64,000 bases of DNA from an uncultured Alistipes sp. (GTDB lineage Bacteria; Bacteroidota; Bacteroidia; Bacteroidales; Rikenellaceae), in assembly GCA_900768015.1 (NCBI GenBank), contig CAAGBI010000075.1:1-64000 (forward strand), given 5' to 3'. Position numbers and translations under genes: made by a program. Position 1 is the first letter of the stretch. Every line of letters starts with the position of its first letter. Of this stretch, positions 61,648-64,000 are shown in pieces. The notes beneath the pieces are model-generated. The model was not told where the DNA came from. It made no database searches and was given only the letters and a program-made list of their open reading frames with translations.

Positions 61648-61727
61648 ATAGTTTCAAAGTATTTACTTACAATCTGTAGCTGACTAAAAGCGTACCATTT
61701 CACTCTATTATAAGCCTATAAAGAAAA

Positions 61728-61757
61728 GGGGATGGCTAATCATCTTTTAGTCATCCC
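61728..61757 (-). terminator. Hairpin GGGGATGGCTAA...TTAGTCATCCCC
   Basis: Stem GGGGATGGCTAA / TTTAGTCATCCCC behind the PpiD-like gene, with A-rich sequence on the left that gives U-rich RNA on the minus strand. It is a member of the CTAA...TTAG hairpin family. Confidence 0.75.
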
Positions 61758-61782
61758 CCTCGCTATCCTATCGTGTTATCGA

Positions 61783-63786
61783 TTACAACTCGTTTATACC
61801 GCGCTTGTCTGCAACCTTAACACCATCCAATATGTAGTTCTCGAGGTTTGTGCGGATGTCAACCTTGCGTGCCTCGTTAATCTCCTTACGCTTAGCATCA
61901 ACATCTGCGTTTACTACCGCCTCAGTGTTGTTGATGTTGTCAACCACGAAGAGGTAAACACCTGTGTTACCCTTAACGAGTGTGGGCTCGCCAACCTTTG
62001 TGCTGCGTGCGATAGCTGTTGCAACAACAGCATCTGACATCTCGCCAACGAAGTCTGAACCGAAGTTAACACCCTCGAACTTACCGCTCTTAGCACCCTC
62101 GGCATTAGCATCCATAGTGAGAGTCTCCTTCGCAGCGTTGAACTTCTTCTCGTTCTCCAAAACGCGCTTGATAGCTGCCTCGTTCTTTACCTCATACTTC
62201 TCGTCGTTGATGTCGGTGATCATGCAAACATAAGTAACATTCTTTGCGCTCCAGCTCTTCTTGTCGCCAACCTTTGCGTCGTATGCCCAAACAGCGATGT
62301 TGCGTGAGTCCTCGATGCCGTTAACAACGGGGTTTACGCGGTGTGCATCAGCATCACGCTTTACGATTGTGGGGATTGCAAATGTGCCCATCTCCTGAAC
62401 TGCTGCTGCAAATGCCTCGGGAGTCTTGCCTGCCTTGTTCATGAGAGTCTTAGCCTTGGCATCAACCTCGCTGTGTGTCTCGGGGCTTGCAACAACTGCG
62501 TAGTTTACATTAGCTGTGAGTACGAAGTCATCCTTCTTGCCGAGCTCTGTGATAACAATAGCTGTAGGCTTGTTCTGGTAGTTGTATGTGAAGACATCGC
62601 CAACCTTTGCGTTAACAAACTTCTCTGCACCGCTCTCGTTAAGCTCTGCCATCTTGATAGTTGCAGTTGTAGCATTTGCACCAGCCTCAAGCTCTGCGAG
62701 GTTGCCATTTGCAGCCTTGATCTCCTCAACAAGAGCCTCAGCCTCGGTGTTAGACTCAGCAGTAATAGCGCTGAATGTATAGCTCTCAGGTGCTGTCACC
62801 TTTGAAACGATATACTTAGCTGTCCAAGTGTCGTGGTTGAGTACGGGACCATAGTTCTCGCCAGCCTTGATAGCCTTAGCCTCATCCTCGCTCAATGAGC
62901 TTACAGCAACATAGGTTGCAACCTTGCCATTCACGCTGCGGAGTGCCTCCTTGATAGCCTTCGAGCCTGTTGCACCCTTAGCAGCAGCATCCGCAGCCAT
63001 TACTGTAGCCTCGGCATTAGCCTTGTCAGCCTCGCTGGCAGCGATGTTGAAGCGTACATATGAGAGTGTGCGTGCGCCATAGTTGGGGTTCTCCTGGCGG
63101 TTAGCCATGTAGTATGCCTCGATCTCCTCGGCTGTAGCCTCCTCGCATGCGATAGCAGAGTAGGGCAACATAACATAGTGACCATCGAATGTGAGGTTTG
63201 CGTTGCGGAGAGTCTCGTTAATCTCAAGGCTGTTAGCATACTTACCTGCTGCATAAGCGTTCAAAGCCTTAGACTTTGTCACCATTGAAGCGATGTCGCC
63301 ATAGCTAACCATTGAGCTCCACTCTGCGTTGATTGCGTTGGCAATCTCCTCTGCGCTCATCTCACCTGCATTGGGAAGATTTGCGATGTAGTTCTTTGTG
63401 AAGATGTTGCGAAGTGTCGCCTCGTCCTCTGCGTAGTAGCCCAAGCCAGCTGCCTGGTATGCAGGGTGAAGGAACTTGTCGAACATGATGTTCTCGTATG
63501 CAAGTGATGCAATGATGTTGGGGTCGATCTCGTTCATGCGGTACATCATCTTGTAGTACTCCACGATAGGTGACTGAGCTGCCTCCTGTTTGTAGTTAGC
63601 ATACTCTGCCTGTGAAACCTTTGCATCCTTGATAGTGAGTACTGTGTGGCCCGCCAACTCCTCCTGTGTAGGCTGGTCGCGGAATGAATTCTGGTCAAGG
63701 TTTAGAACAAAAACCACAAGTACAACAGCAATCAATCCGGAAATTATAAATCCGAACTTGGTCTTAAGTGTGTTTAATGAAGCCAT
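61783..63786 (-). CDS. PpiD-like membrane-anchored periplasmic chaperone
   Basis: 667 residues. One N-terminal anchor (FGFIISGLIAVVLVVFVLNL) is followed by a SurA_N/PpiD-type helical domain (TIKDAKVSQAEYANYKQEAA; EIDPNIIASLAYENIMFDKF). The middle and C-terminal parts correspond to the PpiD layout with parvulin-like regions, but I cannot find the parvulin HILI-type motif or the GGDLG loop; the best candidate (YTFSAITAESNTEAEALVEE) lacks the His. So the isomerase site seems degenerate and a chaperone role for outer membrane proteins is more likely. A -7 element TACCTTTG on the minus strand lies at 63836-63829. Confidence 0.85.
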   Translation of the reverse strand: MASLNTLKTKFGFIISGLIAVVLVVFVLNLDQNSFRDQPTQEELAGHTVLTIKDAKVSQAEYANYKQEAAQSPIVEYYKMMYRMNEIDPNIIASLAYENIMFDKFLHPAYQAAGLGYYAEDEATLRNIFTKNYIANLPNAGEMSAEEIANAINAEWSSMVSYGDIASMVTKSKALNAYAAGKYANSLEINETLRNANLTFDGHYVMLPYSAIACEEATAEEIEAYYMANRQENPNYGARTLSYVRFNIAASEADKANAEATVMAADAAAKGATGSKAIKEALRSVNGKVATYVAVSSLSEDEAKAIKAGENYGPVLNHDTWTAKYIVSKVTAPESYTFSAITAESNTEAEALVEEIKAANGNLAELEAGANATTATIKMAELNESGAEKFVNAKVGDVFTYNYQNKPTAIVITELGKKDDFVLTANVNYAVVASPETHSEVDAKAKTLMNKAGKTPEAFAAAVQEMGTFAIPTIVKRDADAHRVNPVVNGIEDSRNIAVWAYDAKVGDKKSWSAKNVTYVCMITDINDEKYEVKNEAAIKRVLENEKKFNAAKETLTMDANAEGAKSGKFEGVNFGSDFVGEMSDAVVATAIARSTKVGEPTLVKGNTGVYLFVVDNINNTEAVVNADVDAKRKEINEARKVDIRTNLENYILDGVKVADKRGINEL

Positions 63787-63828
63787 ATAAATTTTATGTT
63801 TTTATTGTTAATATTCCGTTTAAGCCTC

Positions 63829-63836
63829 CAAAGGTA
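63829..63836 (-). promoter_or_regulatory. -7 element of the PpiD-like gene
   Basis: TACCTTTG on the minus strand about 43 bases before the ATG; no clear -33 TTTG at the usual distance. Confidence 0.45.
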
Positions 63837-63939
63837 GTAATTTTTTATTAATAAGCGACATATTATGACCGAAAAATCACGGAATGTTGGCTATATCATC
63901 CATTTAACACTCTGCGTAGGTCATAACATCGTGCATAAC

Positions 63940-64000
63940 TTAGTCGTTTATGCGTATGTTCACCACATCCAAACGCGACTGCTCGCGGCTGATAATCTTG
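63940..64000 (-). CDS. C-terminal end of a gene running off the window
   Basis: An open minus-strand frame ends at the TAA at 63942-63940 and reads KIISREQSRLDVVNIRIND at its end. Only 19 codons are visible. In related genomes a CorC/HlyC-type transporter often precedes the PpiD-like gene, and the sequence is compatible with such a C-terminal domain, but this is weak evidence. Confidence 0.5.
   Translation of the reverse strand, partial: KIISREQSRLDVVNIRIND

Overview
The window looks like a chromosomal segment of a Bacteroidales bacterium, most likely Rikenellaceae/Alistipes-like (genus inferred, moderate confidence). The evidence is the Bacteroidetes promoter signature (TTTG or ATTG, 19-21 bases, TAnnTTTG) before many genes, A-rich leaders instead of strong Shine-Dalgarno sites, many SPII lipoproteins with BACON/Fn3-like domains, and clade-typical families (DUF4271, DUF4954, DUF4374, DUF3467). 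Almost everything is chromosomal. I see no phage, plasmid, transposase, tRNA or CRISPR array.

Layout. 1-150: 5S rRNA and its terminator, the end of an rRNA operon. 150-840: non-coding. 840-9070: a lipoprotein island with two BACON-like proteins, two large paralogous multi-module lipoproteins, two small lipoproteins, and the scar of a tandem duplication that left a truncated yidD copy and the tail of a third large paralog. 9070-17400: a minus-strand run yidD, rnpA, hemD, DUF4271, histidine kinase, S41 protease, small membrane protein, ispH, cmk, LysE-type transporter. 17621: DUF3467. 18195-20148: frr, TlpA-like thioredoxin and pyrH on the minus strand. 20341-24884: dxs, SDR, GH33 sialidase and an AT-rich lipoprotein. 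25065-29165: dapD, a helical protein, cstA and a NahK-like kinase on the minus strand. 29289-33717: proC, a hemerythrin/Ric-like protein, a LuxR regulator with a degenerate receiver, cutC and a transglutaminase-like protein. 33895-38960: TonB receptor, DUF4374 lipoprotein and PepSY protein, matching the Bacteroides xusABC xenosiderophore locus. 39174: rplS. 39760-50942: minus-strand genes for BACON/Fn3-like lipoproteins, GH2 beta-galactosidase, TrmH, RNase Z, TrxB, DUF4954, RsmG and an ECF sigma factor, continuing with a GT2-like protein to 52102. 52206-59586: tgt, lptG-like permease, an mqnE::PASTA fusion, rluD-type and YgiQ. 59641-64000: PfkB kinase, pfkA, a PpiD-like chaperone, and the last codons of a further gene.

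Together the genes describe an anaerobic gut commensal. It uses host glycans (sialidase, beta-galactosidase, hexosamine-kinase-like protein, BACON lipoproteins), scavenges siderophore iron, makes isoprenoids by the MEP route (dxs, ispH) and probably menaquinone by the futalosine route (MqnE).

The most unusual points are: an in-frame fusion of the radical-SAM enzyme MqnE to a membrane-anchored PASTA protein, with tandem out-of-frame stop codons at the junction; a GT2-like protein that has lost its nucleotide/metal-binding aspartates and overlaps an ECF sigma gene; divergent promoters sharing one palindromic -33 element; the mosaic duplication carrying G8 tracts before its promoters; and a dispersed non-coding repeat and a hairpin family at operon ends.
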